NCBI GenBank assembly: GCA_037349105.1
Contig: JAYJMM010000105.1
Location: 3,162,001 to 3,226,000, forward strand
From: Limnomonas spitsbergensis
Taxonomy: Eukaryota > Chlorophyta > Chlorophyceae > Chlamydomonadales
Direction of reading: 5' to 3'
Length of the DNA: 64,000 nucleotides
The notes beneath the pieces are model-generated. The model did no database searches. It was not told the origin of the DNA and saw nothing but the letters and a program-made list of their open reading frames with translations. The translations under genes were made by a program, and so were the position numbers. Positions 1-10,512 of the stretch are shown one piece after another. Within the stretch, counting starts at the first letter, position 1. Each line of letters starts with the position of its first letter.

Positions 1-3000
1 AGTCTGCCAACTGCCACTTGGGCTCTGTCATCGTCCGGGACCTGTCCCTCACCGTCTCCAACTACCGCTCCCGCGTCTCGCTTGATGAGTACTGCAAGAA
101 ACAGGGCGTGCTTGGGATCGCCGGCATCGACACGCGCGGGCTTACGAAGGCGCTGCGTGACACAGGCTGCCTGGTCGGCGTCGTGAGCACGGATGCGAGC
201 AAGAGTGACGCAGACCTGCTGGCCATGGCTAAGAGCTGGACGATCGTGGGCAAGGACCTCCTGAGTGTGGTTAGCTGTGAGCAGCCGTACGAGTGGCGAC
301 AGGGCACGCACGCAGAATGGGAGTTCGCTGCTCAGAACTTGGGAACGGCCTCCTCGACGACCCCGTTCCATGTGAGATACCCGCGATTAACCTGAACCCT
401 GAGCCGTTCCCTGTGCCATCCCCTAAGGTTCCGGTTTGTGCCCTGAACCCTGAGCCGTTCCCTGTGCCATCCCCTAAGGTTCTGGTTTGTGCCCTGAACC
501 CTGAGCCGTTCCCTGTGCCATCCCCTAAGGTTCAGATTTGTGCCCTGAACCCTGTGCCGCTCCATGTGAGATACCCGGAGGTTGTGCCCCGTGCACGTCG
601 ACGGTCATCAAATTTCCCTGCATGTACGCAGTACAGCGCACTGTGGTCGTTGATGCCTTTTGCCTGCACCTCGTTAGTTGGTGGTTTACCTTCAATGTGC
701 TGGTTTGTAAGCCTCAGTGACTACATCAGGACGCTTGTCTCAAAGCTTGAATCTGACCATGATCATGTACACACACTGCAGGTGGTTGCCTATGACTTTG
801 GTATCAAGTACAACATCCTGAGACGCTTGGCATCTTATGGCTGCCGCATCACGGTCGTGCCAGCAACCTACCCTGCTGCTGATGTATTGAAGATGAACCC
901 TGACGGAGTTTTCTTCAGCAACGGACCTGTGAGTGGCTTTTGTTTCAAGGGCTGGCACGGTGCATTTGTGAAGCAGTGTCTGGAAGTCTGGGAACGTCCC
1001 AGAGCAGGTTTTGTGCAGTTTAGCTAGTAACTGCGCGAGCTTTTCATATCTGGGACAATTAATAATTAATCACTCACTGGAAAGAGGGCACCAAAGGAAA
1101 CCATTTGGTTGGTACAACCTGTGCTTGCAATGATTTTTAGTGCAGGAAACGTGCAGAAGGGATGTACTCTCAAGGAGGTGCTTGACATGGCTTGAACTGG
1201 CGCTGTGTTTGCTGGAAGTAGACTTGTGGATTTGGAATTCATTAGGCATAGGGATCATCGAGTTATGACATACAATAAAATATGTAGGCAACCAGATGAT
1301 GTTTGGATGCTGTACAGGATAGTAGATCGCAAGGATAGTGTTTGTTGTTGGGTTGAAATGTAGATGCTGATTTATGTACGGCACTACGGCATGATGCGCA
1401 GTCCCGCTGGAGCGGCAAGAGTCTCATTTCTGCACGCAAGTTGTTGATACTTTTGTTTACTTCCCCAGGCTCATTCCGACATCCTGAATGCTTAGTCCTC
1501 AACTTCCATGACAAGCGCATTGAAATATCCCCGCGGAGATATCCGAAACCCTTGACTCCAATGATACCCATCACAATGATGTTCATGGCAGGGCGACCCC
1601 TCTGCCGCGCCCTACGCTGTGGACAACGCCAAGGAGATCCTAGGCAAGAAGCCTGTGTTTGGAATCTGCATGGGACACCAGATCCTGGGCCAGGCCTTCG
1701 GAGGAAAGACCTTCAAGCTCAAATTCGGCCACCATGGTGGCAACCACCCCATCCGCCACAACCCCACCGGTGAGAGGCATGTGGGGCTGGGGGCTTTGGC
1801 CAGGGAGTGAGAAGTAGGTATGTGCTAAGCCGGCAAACGCGGCGACTACCTCTCCATCGGTTGCAATGCACCGGTGAGGGCCACTGTATGTTTTGAAGGG
1901 TACTACAGCTATGGATGTGACTCCGCCTTTGGCCAGTAGGGTGTGGTGCAGCAAGCCCTGTCGCAGGCTAGTCAAGTTTGTGTCCCAAGCCGCCGCCTGG
2001 CCTTCCCCCAAAGCTGGTCTGGTGTGCTGTACTGCTCTTGTGCTGTACACAAAAACATACGTGAATGCCTTAATCGTTTTTGATTCGATGCCAGTGTCTG
2101 TGACCTGGATACTACTTGACTGCCTCCCAAGTCATGTAGTCAGCCAACAGGCAGAGAAAGGCCACCACTAACAATACACGACTGGCCTACGATCGACAGC
2201 TTAGCTGCAGGGCATGCCACTCAAGCTCCCCTTGGCCACATGCTACGATACCGCTGAAATGTAGCTTAAGTGAGCAAACATCACACTTTTTGCGCCTCGT
2301 CCCTTGCAGGACGCATTGAGATCAGCGCACAGAACCACAACTTTGCCGTGGACCCTGACTCGCTGCCTGCGGATGTGGAGGTCACACATGTCAACCTCAA
2401 CGACGGTACATGCGCAGGTAGGGTCTGCCATGAGGGAGGGAGGGAGGGCCTGACGTGGGACAGACAAATGCGTGTCGTCCCATGGGTAGGACGCTGTGGG
2501 ACAGACAACTGCGCCCTTGTGCGCAGGTAGGGTCTGCCATGGGTCGAGGGAGGGAGGGCCTGACGGGGGACAGACCAATGCGTGTTGGCCCGTGGGCTAT
2601 AGGTAAGGCGCTGTGGGACAGACAGCTGCGCCCTTGTACGTAGGTTGAGGGAGGGTTGTCATAAGGGTTTTAAGGTAGGGGCTGGTGTTTTGCGAAGAAG
2701 CAGAACTGGTGCATGTGACTGAGGGCTTGTGTTTTTCGTTGAAGCAGGGCTGTAGCTGGTGCTTGTGGTAGCAGATTGAAGCTTAACGTGGATGCATGAC
2801 TCGGAACGGGTTGTGGCAGCCCCTGGGGTGTGGATCTGACATATTTGAGAAGCCTATGCACAACTGTTTGTGAGAAGCCCTGGGAGGTTTTGGGGCTGAA
2901 CTCCTTGAGCCGCCCTAGACAGGCAGTACCCAGCGTGTATGTGTGGAGATGCCCCATTTGTGCCCCCATTGTTCCTGGGAATTTGTTGATAAGCATGGCA

Positions 3001-3368
3001 CGGGTTGCTAAGGATTTATGTTGCTGGCCGCAGGCATGATCAACAAGGCGAAGAAGGCCATGACCATCCAGTACCACCCTGAGTCCTCCCCGGGGCCGCA
3101 TGACGCAGACATCTGCTTTGAGCAGGTGAGCGGGCAGGGGGGGGGGGCACTGACTGCTGGGTGTGATGATAATGCATGGCACGTGGGTTTTGTGGGGTGC
3201 CTGGTATGGGCTTGTGTGAGACTAGAGGCAGGGAAACGCAAGAGGGAGTGCATGATTGGGAGCGTTGAGGGCACATCAACAACTCATGCTAACCGGAGGC
3301 CATGCTGCCTGTTGTGTCTGCAGTTCATGGATATGATGAGGGCTGAGAGGGCGCCCGCCATGGTATAA
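1..3368 (+). CDS. carA: Carbamoyl-phosphate synthase small subunit (glutamine amidotransferase chain), 3' part, six exons
   Basis: This subunit hydrolyses glutamine and passes ammonia to the large subunit to make carbamoyl phosphate for arginine and pyrimidines; in plants it is plastid-targeted (family knowledge). The 5' end lies outside the window. Exons placed by phase: <1-371, 782-928, 1592-1769, 2310-2417, 3034-3125 and 3324-3368, ending in TAA; about 312 residues are visible. The N-terminal small-chain domain is seen in [13 protein letters not shown] and [15 protein letters not shown]. The class I amidotransferase domain starts at [16 protein letters not shown], with the nucleophile Cys in GICMGHQ (exon 3) and the catalytic His and Glu in QYHPES (exon 5). 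All introns begin with GT and end with AG. Introns 1 and 4 contain degenerate copies of the adjacent splice donor, described separately. No frameshift is seen, so the gene looks functional. Confidence 0.96.
391..577. repeat. 51-bp minisatellite in carA intron 1 ending in a copy of the exon 1 splice donor
   Basis: Units start at 391, 442, 493 and 544, a constant 51 bp, each opening with CCTGAACCCTG. The last unit runs into CCGCTCCATGTGAGATAC (557-574), nearly identical to the real exon 1 donor context CCGTTCCATGTGAGATAC at 364-381. Because 51 is a multiple of three, the array reads as a repeating peptide rich in Pro, Val and Asn, which is an artefact of the intron sequence. Confidence 0.85.
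2411..2660. repeat. Tandem echo of the carA exon 4 donor region
   Basis: The exon 4 end and donor TGCGCAGGTAGGGTCTGCC (2411-2429) recurs about 110 bp downstream (2522 on), followed each time by the same GAGGGAGGGAGGG and GGGACAGAC tracts. A third, weaker partial copy begins near 2636. The copies contain usable-looking GT donors. Confidence 0.75.
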
Positions 3369-4099
3369 GCGAATGGTTACAAGTCGAAGAGCCATGCGCA
3401 GAAGTCAAGACCCCAATGCTGCCTACATGCCATGGGACGAGGCTGGGCAAGGGATGACGGATGCACAGGGATCTCCCCTGGGGACCTGGTGGCTTGAACC
3501 AGACGCTGCTGGCTTGAACCAGCCGCAGCTTTAAGTGTGATTATGATGACGATGAAAAACAAGGGGCTTCAGCTAGCACTGCCATGTGCAGCGCCTTTCC
3601 AGGTGGCCCTGGTCATGATGAATGCTAAATTGCTAATGCCTGCTCCCGCATTGGCATGGGGTCATGCTTGCTGGATGATAGTGTCAGATCTGAATTCTGG
3701 GTTGAATATTTGAGAGACGACGTCTGGGACTGTTTTGCTGAGTGGTAGAAAGTGTGGGAAGGACTGGACTGATAAGCGATGATTTGGCGCAGCGCATCGA
3801 TGGTGGGTACACATGTAACCTGGGGCTTTTCATGTTAAGGTGCAGTGCATGGGGCGCGGCACAGCAATTGTATAGCACAGTGAACCGGCTGTGGGTGCAG
3901 ATGTTGTAACTCGATGCTGTTCCATCACAAGGCAGTTGAATGTCCATCGATCGCTTGGACGGACGGTAACAGGAAGACAGGATGCACCATTTCTCCCCGG
4001 GCTCTATGTCCTTGGCCTATTTCCTTTCACAGGGTTGTGCAAGGTCCTTTGAGGAGATTCCACCTCCAGGGCAGGTGGAAGCTATGTCTCCCACTCGAC

Positions 4100-4240
4100 A
4101 TGATAGATCGCCGGGTTTCATGTGCCTGCCCCCCTCAATATGAGGATGGCATGGCTGCGCCGTGGTCCAGGCGGTAGCTGGAATTGAGCTTAGCCGTTCC
4201 CTACCAGCCCCACGCTTCCGAGCGTTCAGCAGGGACCAGC
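4100..4240 (+). repeat. Dispersed repeat family A, copy 1
   Basis: This copy shares blocks with 18395-18610 and 50160-50345. The common parts are TTTCATGTGCCTGCC-like text, TGGTCCAGGC, GCTGGAATTGAGCTT and CAGCCCCACGC. The 18.4-kb copy translates to a short peptide with PCIECDAPLDSKHF and LPPLTMSHEWLHHGPGC. A minus-strand frame at 4385-4530 gives the related LPCIKCNAPLDSK. The family is probably the decayed end of a mobile-element gene with a small zinc-binding motif; its class was not recognised. Confidence 0.55.
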
Positions 4241-4979
4241 GGGTATGCACCGTTATGAACTGCACGTGATACCACTAGATTATGGTCATCAAAGTCAGGT
4301 TAAGGCCTACAAATGGACAGACAGTTCGAGCATAACACTACGACAAGGCACAACTCAAATTAGAATCATAATTAGTCACTGTAAGTTGTATGAATTTCAT
4401 GCCGTTCAGCGGAGCGTCACACTGTACACATGGGGCAGATGCCCGAACCAGGTGCAACGCAGTGGAGGTTTTACTATCTAGGGGAGCATTGCACTTGATG
4501 CATGGGAGCAAAAGGAGAGGCAGCGACTGCAAAATTCACACGTGCGCCTCATATGAGTTTATGGCTGATGGCGCTTGGGTCCACATGCAGCATGCAAAAC
4601 AGGGCATGCAAGCATCCATATCAAGGTGAGAAATATAATACCCTTCAAGGCTGAACATAACGTTTCCAAGAAAACATCTCTGACATGCAATTGCAACATA
4701 ATTGCAAAATACGGTTACGCAACCATTATTGGGCTGTCTGGGGAAATTAGTTTGTTTTTCGTCTGACCATTTGGTCCGGCACCTCCGAGGTTCAGTCTTT
4801 TTCAGTCTGTTTATAAAGAAACAGACTGAAAGAGAGAGGGAAAGGGCCACCCCAAAAAGCAAAGCATTTAAGGAAGTCTGAAGAATCCCCAGCCCATCCA
4901 GATCCCAGCCCTAAGGATGGCTTAGGTTGTATATACCGGGGCATAAAATAAATAAAAAATAGCAAACCGGGGGGAAGGA

Positions 4980-5042
4980 ACATGTTCGGGGGCGAAGCTC
5001 CCGTGTAGGGTTGTAGGGGGGTTCGGGGGCGGAGCCCCCGAT
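4980..5042. repeat. Palindromic GC elements of organelle type
   Basis: Two near-identical palindromes, GTTCGGGGGCGAAGCTCCCG and GTTCGGGGGCGGAGCCCCCG, are separated by about 27 bases in an otherwise AT-rich stretch. Such short GC palindromes are common between genes in green-algal plastid and mitochondrial genomes (established knowledge). This may be an organelle-derived insertion; no organellar gene is recognisable. Confidence 0.45.
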
Positions 5043-5475
5043 AAAATTTCAGCAGCAGCACGCCATCATACCTTAGCAAACAATGCATTATTCAAGATGA
5101 ATTGATACTTTGCATATCAGATGAGGAGGTCGAACTCGCTTTACATGATCAGGTTTATGGTACGATCAGGTACTGAGGTACGGTCTTGGAATATGGTGAT
5201 TTGCGAGTTTTTATCCGAAGAGTGCACACATGCCATAAATGAAAGTCCAGCAATCCTGAGATTCTGCAATGTGCACTGAACCTGGTATGTGTGACTGTCA
5301 TGAAGGTTTTATAGCCTATGCTACAACCTCACTGTGCTGACTGACAGCATGCACCAAGAATTTGCGATTGCACAGCCCATAGTCATAGTATTGCTGTGCC
5401 CATACTGGTCAGTATCAGCAATGCTGCGAATCAGAGATGTGCACTGACCCCTGGCATGGAAGGCTATCATGAAGG

Positions 5476-5680
5476 TGTCAATGCTGGCACAGCTCAAAAG
5501 GCTCGGCCGCGTCTGCGCCCAACTGTCCGGTTGAGGGGAAAGAAAAATTAAGGCAGACAGGGCAATGAAAGAAAGAGAGGAGCACAAAAGAGAGGGGAGC
5601 CCCTACAAAAAATGAAAGGCATATGAAAGATGTCCCCAGCCCCTCTAGAGTGAAAATGAACGAGAGGAGGAAAAATGTCA
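5476..5680 (-). mobile_element. Degenerate LINE 3' fragment
   Basis: The text begins GTCAATGCTGG and continues GCTCAAAAGGCTCGGCCGCG and GCGCCCAACTGTCCGG. This is the reverse complement of the LINE 3' terminus defined at 11183-11552, with substitutions. The 5' truncation point is not clear. Confidence 0.55.
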
Positions 5681-5839
5681 TGAAGGTGTGACAACCTACG
5701 TTACAACCACACTGTGTTGGCTGACAGTACCGGTGTGCACCAAGAATAAATAACGGAATGCGATTTCACAGCCCTTAGTCATAGTAGTGTTGTGCCCATA
5801 GAGTCAATGACATTGCACCAATGGGCTCTCCTCTTGCCT

Positions 5840-5990
5840 TCCGTTTCTTTTCCCTCCAAACAGGACGGTTGGGCGCCCTCGATCGAGCATTTTTGAGCAA
5901 GGCCCAGAGGTGTTACGTCATTGACCTTTGGTCCCTGCTGAAAAGGCTCAGCCGTGTGGGCTCCCAACTGTCTAGCTAACGGGACTTACA
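5840..5990. mobile_element. Two LINE 3' fragments in tail-to-tail inverted arrangement
   Basis: A plus-oriented copy (about 5840-5923) ends AGGCCCAGAGGTGTTACG. It abuts a minus-oriented copy (about 5919-5990) reading GTCATTGACCTTTGG and then GGCTCAGCCGTGTGGG. The two 3' termini meet, so the element ends form an imperfect palindrome. Confidence 0.5.
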
Positions 5991-6059
5991 GGAGAAAAGA
6001 AAATGAACAGGGCATGGACACAACATGGCGAAGCCATGCATGTTGTGCTCACGCCATCT

Positions 6060-6303
6060 GTGGGGTGCCCTCGCGGCCAAGCAGGGTGGGATGCGCTTGC
6101 TTCAGTGGGATTGCTGTTGAAGGCAAGTCTTTAGTGGAACTAAGGTGTCGGACTTGGTCTCCTTTGCCTTCCCGGCCTTTCCTTTTGTGCCTTTCCCCCC
6201 CCCTCTTCCTTTTGGTCCCGATTCCCCCCCCCTCCCTTCTGAACAGTTGGGCGCCCACGCGGCAGAGCTTTGTGCGGGCCCAGAGGTGTAACGTTATTGA
6301 CTG
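6060..6303 (+). mobile_element. 5'-truncated LINE copy
   Basis: It carries the last codons of the LINE ORF in decayed form (GGGTGGGATGCGCTTGC, GWDALA), then the family 3' UTR (GGTGTCGGACTTGGTCT, CTTCTGAACAGTTGGGCG) and the terminal GGCCCAGAGGTGTAACG. It closely matches 11300-11552 and 12903-13192. Confidence 0.75.
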
Positions 6304-6462
6304 AACCTGGTATGGATGGCTGTTATGAAGGTGTTCCATCCTCATTGTGTTGGCTGACGGCAACACATCGTATTGTTGTGCCTATGATAACTTCACAGGC
6401 TTTTAAGATAACGTCAGCATTATTGCGATTCAGAGAGGTGCTATTGTTCACATGATGAACAT

Positions 6463-6551
6463 GTCACTAACGTTACAGCTTTGGGCCCTGCTCAAAAAGC
6501 CTCGACCGCGTGGGGCGTGGGCGCCCAACTGTCTGGTTGGGAGAAAAGGCC
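6463..6551 (-). mobile_element. Short LINE insert with a 14-bp target-site duplication
   Basis: The reverse-oriented LINE 3' end starts at 6463. It is flanked by perfect 14-bp direct repeats CACATGATGAACAT at 6449-6462 and 6552-6565. Flanking duplications with a fixed 3' end and variable 5' truncation are the signature of target-primed reverse transcription. Confidence 0.8.
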
Positions 6552-6565
6552 CACATGATGAACAT

Positions 6566-6672
6566 GTCAATGACGTAACACCTGAAGCCATGCCCAAAAA
6601 GGCTCGGCCGCGCGGGCGCCCATCTGTCCCGTTGGGAGCGGAAATAAACGGAAGGCAAGAGGAGAAAAAATG
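6566..6672 (-). mobile_element. Second short LINE insert at the same target
   Basis: The text starts GTCAATGACGTAACACC directly after the downstream duplication of the previous insert. It ends before ATGATCTACATG, a 10/12 match to the upstream ATGATGAACATG. This suggests two independent insertions at one preferred site. Confidence 0.65.
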
Positions 6673-6987
6673 ATCTACATGTATAGGGGCCTTTTTCAGG
6701 AAGATAACCAGGCCTTGAACTGATGACTTTATTGTTTGTGCTGGGCATAGGCATAGATGGACTACTGGACGACAGTACCCTCAGTTCACGCAGACATATG
6801 TAAGTTGGCAAACAAGATTTTGAGTCCCGCAAGCTGTAATATTTGATCAGTGGTACTCTTAAGTCCTTGCTTGTCAGCTCAAACCCTGCTCAAACCCAGC
6901 ACCCTGAAAAATGCTTAATCCATGCAGCCTGATAAAATTGAACCATGGAACATCTTAAGTCTTAGACAATTATCCATCCAGAAGATG

Positions 6988-8531
6988 TCAAATACTATCT
7001 GGCCTTGTGCACGGAGGGACCTTCATGGCGTGCGCGCCATCAGCAAGCTCTCCGCAAGCTGCACACGTAAAACCAATGCACCCCCCATTAGGTCCCTTCC
7101 CATGCAGCCCTTGTGAGCCCTTCATGGAGTTGAAGCACTTCCGACAGGTCTTGGTCTTGTACACGGGCGGGGGCTGGCCCGTGCTTGCGCTTTCCCCCAT
7201 TTTCCGCTTCCTTTCGGCTCTTGCAACTGTTGCTGCCATCGGCCTTGCCAATTGCGGCCCCTGCCCATACAGATGCTGGCTGGCTCCTGCAAGCTGCGGC
7301 CCCTGCCCATACAGCTGCTGGCAGGCTCCTGCAAGTTGCGGCCCCTGCCCGTGCATCTGCTGGCTGGCTCCTGCAAGTTGCGGCCCCTGCCCGTGCAGCT
7401 GATGGCTGGCTCCTGCCAGCTGCGGCCCCTGCCCATACAGCTGCTGGCTGGCTCCTGCAAGTTGCGGCCCCTGCCCGTGCATCTGCTGGCTGGCTCCTGC
7501 AAGTTGCGGCCCCTGCCCGTGCAGCTGTTGGCTGGCTCCTGCAAGTTGCGGCCCCTGCCCATACAGCTGCTGGCTGGCTCCTGCAAGTTGCGGCCCCTGC
7601 CCGTGCAGCTGCTGGCTGGCTCCTTCAAGTTGCGGCCAGAGCTCACATCATTTTAGGCACTCCTGTCAGAACCGCACCTTGTCATCGATGCATGCAAAAG
7701 AGGCATGGGGCACCACCTCGTAACCCTCGGTCCGATGCATGGACCTAGCCAGGGCACTTTGCAGCCGTTCCTCCCGAACGACCGCAAGCTCCGTGTAATG
7801 GCCGTAACATTGCCAGTAGCTGGTGTTCTGTAGCTCATTCAGCTGGTTAGCTATGGCTGAGAAGCTGGTTCCAGTCCCCACTGCTGCACTGACAAGGTTG
7901 AAGACGTCGCGCTCCATGGCCCCCTTGCGGGTTATGATGAGAGGCAGTGAGCCAGTGACGGCTGGTCCCAGCAGTAGCTGAGTATCCTCATTGACAGAGC
8001 TCTGTTGCTCTGCAAATAAAGAATAGCATGCCGCCTCAGGGCCAGGGTCCCATGCATAAATGGGCCAGCGAGGCCAAGGCCCCATGCATGCCATGCATGG
8101 ACGGAGCAAAATGATGAAAGGGTCAAGTCCCCAAGGAGCAACATGATGGCCATGGGACTCACTGTGGCACTGGCTGCAGCGAAGCAAGCTGTACAATAAG
8201 AAGTGCGTCCTTGACATCCCCAAGACGCGCCTAAGCCTTGGCGCCCAGCCATCGGCATGCAGGCGCCCATTGCAGGGTCGACCGCCGCAGTTCTCGGGGC
8301 ATGGAATCTGACGATAGAAACGCATCAGAACATCTCCTGAATTCCGCAGCAGCAAGCATGATGAATATTCACCTCGTCGCCACATTGCCAGGCGCTCCTG
8401 TAGAAAGACGGATTGAAGACGTAGACGTTCGTGCCACGCAGATGGAACTGCAGTGGGCTGAGCTCCTCTACACTACTAATTTTCTTCTCGTTCGTAATCC
8501 ATCTGGGCTCCGTAAATTGTCGGATGGCTAA
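6988..8531 (-). pseudogene. Decayed transposon-type gene, possibly DUF6729-like, with glutamine-rich repeats and zinc-finger tail
   Basis: Read on the minus strand, the first segment (8531 to about 8300) is coding-like, with FHLRGTNVYVFNPSFYRSAW. A frame change then leads to IPCPENCGGRPCNGRLHADG, RRVLGMSRTHFLLYSLLRC and SQC, a Cys-rich layout recalling DUF6729 proteins of fungal and algal mobile elements (from memory, tentative). The frame stops near 7666. Beyond a possible intron (GACAAG then GTGCGG, acceptor ACAG near 7660) comes a run of about nine 14-residue GQGPQLAGASQQL units. The tail has KTCRKCFNSMKG and GFTCAACGELADG, a second zinc-binding candidate. The frame break and loss of an intact catalytic domain suggest a non-functional copy. 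It could instead be a host gene with unresolved introns. Confidence 0.45.
7255..7640 (-). repeat. 42-bp coding tandem repeat (14-residue units)
   Basis: About nine units are built on GGCTGGCTCCTGCAAGTTGC plus GGCCCCTGCCCGTGCA. The period of 42 bp keeps frame. In the minus frame that joins the zinc-finger tail the units read GQGPQLAGASQQLH with His/Tyr and Gln/Met variation. All three frames stay open, so the repeat alone does not prove translation. Confidence 0.8.
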
Positions 8532-8769
8532 AAAGCTAGTCTGGTATTGATACTGCTCGACTTGGTCCGGGAAAGATTGACCGAAGCTTTTAAAGTCTCT
8601 ATACGTTGTCTTAATTTGCTGGTTCTACCTTACTAAGCGCCCATTTACGGAGAGTTTCGGACACTGTGTTATTTTGTCGATCGTCTTGAGGGCTGTCATC
8701 CTCCACTGCAGCCATAAATGCTACGAAATGCCAACATAATTACATTACGGGACTCAGGGAACACTGGGA

Positions 8770-9250
8770 ATGAGAAAACATCGAGCAGGATCGGGCCAGA
8801 GAACTTCGCTCGTGAGCCATCTTCATACACAACTTCGCTTCAGCTTCGCTCCTGGCGTTGCCACGTCGGTTGCAAGCTTCGCTCCTCGTCCACTTGACGT
8901 CGCCACGTCAGCACGAACTTCGCTCGTCGTTCACTTGGATGCCCCGAGCATAACTCAGCAAATAGGAAAGGAAGAAACATACCGTAGAATGCCTTTGACT
9001 TCGCTCAAATTAATTTATTATTGGGGTGCGTAAACATGGGTGTGCGCTAATAATAATTCAAAAATCGCCGCTGCGCGGCGTGTCAGTCAGCTGCCCAAAC
9101 AACTATTATGGGGGTGCGCGGTATTAATAAAAGCAGCACTTTTTACACACACAAAAATCGCACGCTAGCGCGCGACTGTCGATTCGACATCCGGTCACTG
9201 ATCCTTGTCAATTTTACCCAAGCAGTCCAGCATCACACTATTGGTGACTC
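8770..9250. repeat. ACTTCGCTC-rich block and relative of the 9.6-kb MITE
   Basis: ACTTCGCTC-type words recur at least five times between 8800 and 8935, alternating with CACGTC. From about 8980 the text TACCGTAGAATGCCTTTGAC, TTATTGGGGTGCG and AAAAATCGCCGCTGCGCGG matches the left half of the element at 9627-9935. No matching right end was found, so this copy is truncated or too diverged. Confidence 0.55.
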
Positions 9251-9325
9251 AGATGAGCACTACCGATAATCGTAGCTTAATTTTTGTCATGTTAGGGTTT
9301 AATGCTTAATTAGCCTTGCCCCAGC

Positions 9326-9609
9326 ATGGATGATGATGATGATGATGATATAGATGTGTCACTGCAGGAGATGGCGACAGCTATGCGAGCCAGGGTCCCA
9401 CTCAGGCACCATCCCAGGATTGACGAGGAGGATGACCGCTTTCATTTCCCGCCTGCCCCACCGCCGGAGACAGTGTTCGGCATAGCAGAAGACCTGGCCA
9501 AGGACATGCCAAAAGATCCCAAAGACATGGCCAAGCATTTCCTGGACCAGCTCAGCGAGGCAAAGCTAATGGAGGCTATGGAGGGCAAGACGAGGGAGGA
9601 AAAAAGAAG
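9326..9609 (+). CDS. Hypothetical acidic protein, probable first exon
   Basis: An ATG-started frame begins MDDDDDDDIDVSLQEMATAM and ends in a charged helix, DQLSEAKLMEAMEGKTREEK. The frame stops at 9611-9613, but the stop overlaps a good donor (AAG then GTAAAA at 9610), so the exon probably ends at 9609 in phase 2. A phase-compatible short exon at 11790-11841 would add about 17 residues ending LLGYARFFE before TGA. In that case the intron would hold a MITE and two LINE copies. The product is not recognised, and the second exon is a guess. Confidence 0.4.
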
Positions 9610-9626
9610 GTAAAAGCCTACGTCCC

Positions 9627-9935
9627 ATACCGTAGAACGACTTTGACTCCGCTCGTAATTACATAATTATTGGGGTGCGCGGACATGCTGCGCGCTGATA
9701 ATTAATCGAAAAATCAGCGGTGCGCGGAGTTCAACTCAGGTTTCCACCGTAATCGATGCGCTAGTGGTCAGTCAGGTGCCTGTAAGAAATCCTGCGCGGC
9801 CTGAAATTAAATTAAATACAAAAAATTCTTTGCTGCGCGACGGATTTTTTTGTTTTTTTATATCTTTTTATATCTGCGCGACGAAAAAAAAAATCCCTGT
9901 GGGGGGTGCGCGGAGTCTAAGGCGTTCTACGGTAT
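9627..9935. mobile_element. MITE with 26-bp terminal inverted repeats
   Basis: The left end ATACCGTAGAACGACTTTGA (from 9627) and the reverse complement of the right end, ATACCGTAGAACGCCTTAGA (to 9935), match at 24 of 26 positions over the full inverted repeat. If the element core begins at CCGTAG, it is flanked by TA on both sides, as in Tc1/mariner-type insertions (inference). The interior, about 310 bp overall, has GGGGTGCGCGG and GCGCGACG motifs and no coding capacity. Related partial copies lie near 8980 and 11935-12070. Confidence 0.75.
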
Positions 9936-10247
9936 TTTAAGATATCTGGCTCTGTGGCTGCTGACTGAGTAGCATGCTTTGTCATTTCATCTATGATTCA
10001 ATTCCTGGTTTGCTGGATATGGCTAAGGGTTGAGGGTTAGATGAAGGGGTTAGGGACATCTGATTCAACACATCGTTTGTTTGTCCTGTAATTTCATACA
10101 TGGCATGTCATTGCTTGCCCTGTGTTTCCCCTAGGCGCTCCTTATCCTAACGCATTTGAACCCACGTCATGTTTTACGTATGAGGCTTATCTTCAACACG
10201 TTGGACCTTATTCCGACAATACTGCCCGGTGGTGATGTGTTGCTTAC

Positions 10248-10512
10248 TTGCCTAGGGGGGTCACTGTTTGCTACTTCACCGACCGTATGTACTGCTTACT
10301 TGTACCGGTTTACGCTGCATGCTTATTTTCAGTGCCCCAACGTGCAGGATTAACTTCCAGAGCGGGGATGGACACTTTTGTAATTGTACCCGGCCAAGCT
10401 GGGGTGGGATGCCCTGGCCTTTGTGAACGACGTGATACATATATTTCCTCCCAGTTAGGCGCCCACGCGTCCAATCCTTTTTGGAGCAGGGCCCACAGGT
10501 GTAACATCATTA
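10248..10512 (+). mobile_element. Decayed LINE 3' copy with traces of the ORF C-terminus
   Basis: Translation gives FQCPNVQD then LGWDALAFVNDV, in register with the better-preserved FQCPGVREQL and HGWDALAFVD at 11030-11160. Stops interrupt it. The end reads GCGCCCACGCG, AGGGCCCACAGGTGTAAC. This is an independent, more diverged copy of the same family. Confidence 0.65.

Larger units (their letters stand above)
3369..5475. other. Intergenic stretch after carA, no convincing gene
   Basis: No conserved reading frame is seen. It contains carA 3' flank, a copy of dispersed family A (4100-4240), an inverted companion with Cys-x2-Cys coding traces (4385-4530, minus), an 11-bp-stem hairpin at 4802-4829, and an organelle-style palindrome near 4980-5042. 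Confidence 0.6.

Noticed and set aside
293..1027. Forward frame of 244 codons across carA intron 1
   Set aside because: It is a read-through of the 51-bp minisatellite into exon 2. The carA reading with an intron at 372-781 restores family conservation.
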